Assembly (NCBI GenBank): GCA_937891125.1
Contig: CALAEZ010000329.1
Span: 1 to 5,250, forward strand
Length of the DNA stretch: 5,250 nucleotides
Reading direction: 5' to 3'
Source: an uncultured Treponema sp.
GTDB taxonomy: Bacteria > Spirochaetota > Spirochaetia > Treponematales > Treponemataceae
In this document: in pieces, positions 5,210 through 5,250 of the stretch
Numbering within the stretch: the stretch's first letter is position 1
Layout: every line of letters begins with the position of its first letter
The notes under the pieces: model-generated
Databases searched by the model: none
Told to the model about the DNA's origin: nothing
Seen by the model: the letters and a program-made list of their open reading frames with translations, nothing else
Position numbers and translations under genes: made by a program

Positions 5210-5250
5210 CTACTGCAACTGCATGATTTCATTTTGTGAAAGTCCCGTAG
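5210..5250 (-). CDS. 3' end of an unidentified minus-strand gene
   Basis: On the minus strand the frame from the right edge encodes TGLSQNEIMQLQ and stops with TAG at 5212-5210. Only 12 residues are visible. The peptide looks like the closing helix of a protein; endings of the type TGLSxEEI occur in Rpn-family nuclease/transposase-like proteins, but this is too short to assign. Convergent placement next to the copy 2 hairpin supports a real gene end. The other two minus frames stop as well at 5208-5206 and 5231-5229, so frame choice rests on the plausible residues. Confidence 0.35.
   Translation of the reverse strand, partial: TGLSQNEIMQLQ

Overview
The window looks like a chromosomal stretch of a spirochaete, most probably a gut or rumen-type Treponema. 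The genus call is an inference. It rests on a spirochaete-style lipobox, on strong AGGAG-type ribosome sites (which argue against Bacteroidetes), and on an antitoxin/PIN-domain pair that matches my memory of treponemal modules. No rRNA, tRNA, CRISPR array or complete insertion sequence is visible.

Left part (1-3688): two consecutive + strand genes for large Ser/Thr/Ala-rich beta-sandwich proteins. The first enters from the left edge and has lost its start. The second is a complete 755-residue predicted surface lipoprotein. Both end in a similar domain of about 190-210 residues that looks like a concanavalin-A-like jelly roll, so they appear to be paralogues or partners in binding polysaccharide or host/neighbour surface material. 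The 78-base gap between them holds an 8-bp perfect inverted repeat that straddles a candidate promoter.

Middle part (3689-5180): a visibly more A+T-rich accessory region. It starts with a long 3' stem-loop and a strong T-tailed terminator hairpin. Next comes a minus-strand gene for a small helix-turn-helix-like regulator that is broken by two frameshifts and seems cut at its 3' end. Then comes a promoter, an intact small antitoxin gene and an overlapping PIN-domain toxin gene. The toxin reading frame is broken by one extra A directly after its first catalytic motif (LIDTN). A possible structured RNA segment and a second two-hairpin terminator module follow. The second module repeats the first: a 31-base core matches at 28 positions.

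Right edge (5210-5250): the last codons of a minus-strand gene that converges on the second hairpin module.

Together the window reads as a surface-protein locus next to a small cassette of decaying accessory genes bracketed by two copies of a repeated bidirectional terminator. I do not see a clear new multi-gene system. The most informative points are the disarmed toxin, the broken regulator and the repeated hairpin module.
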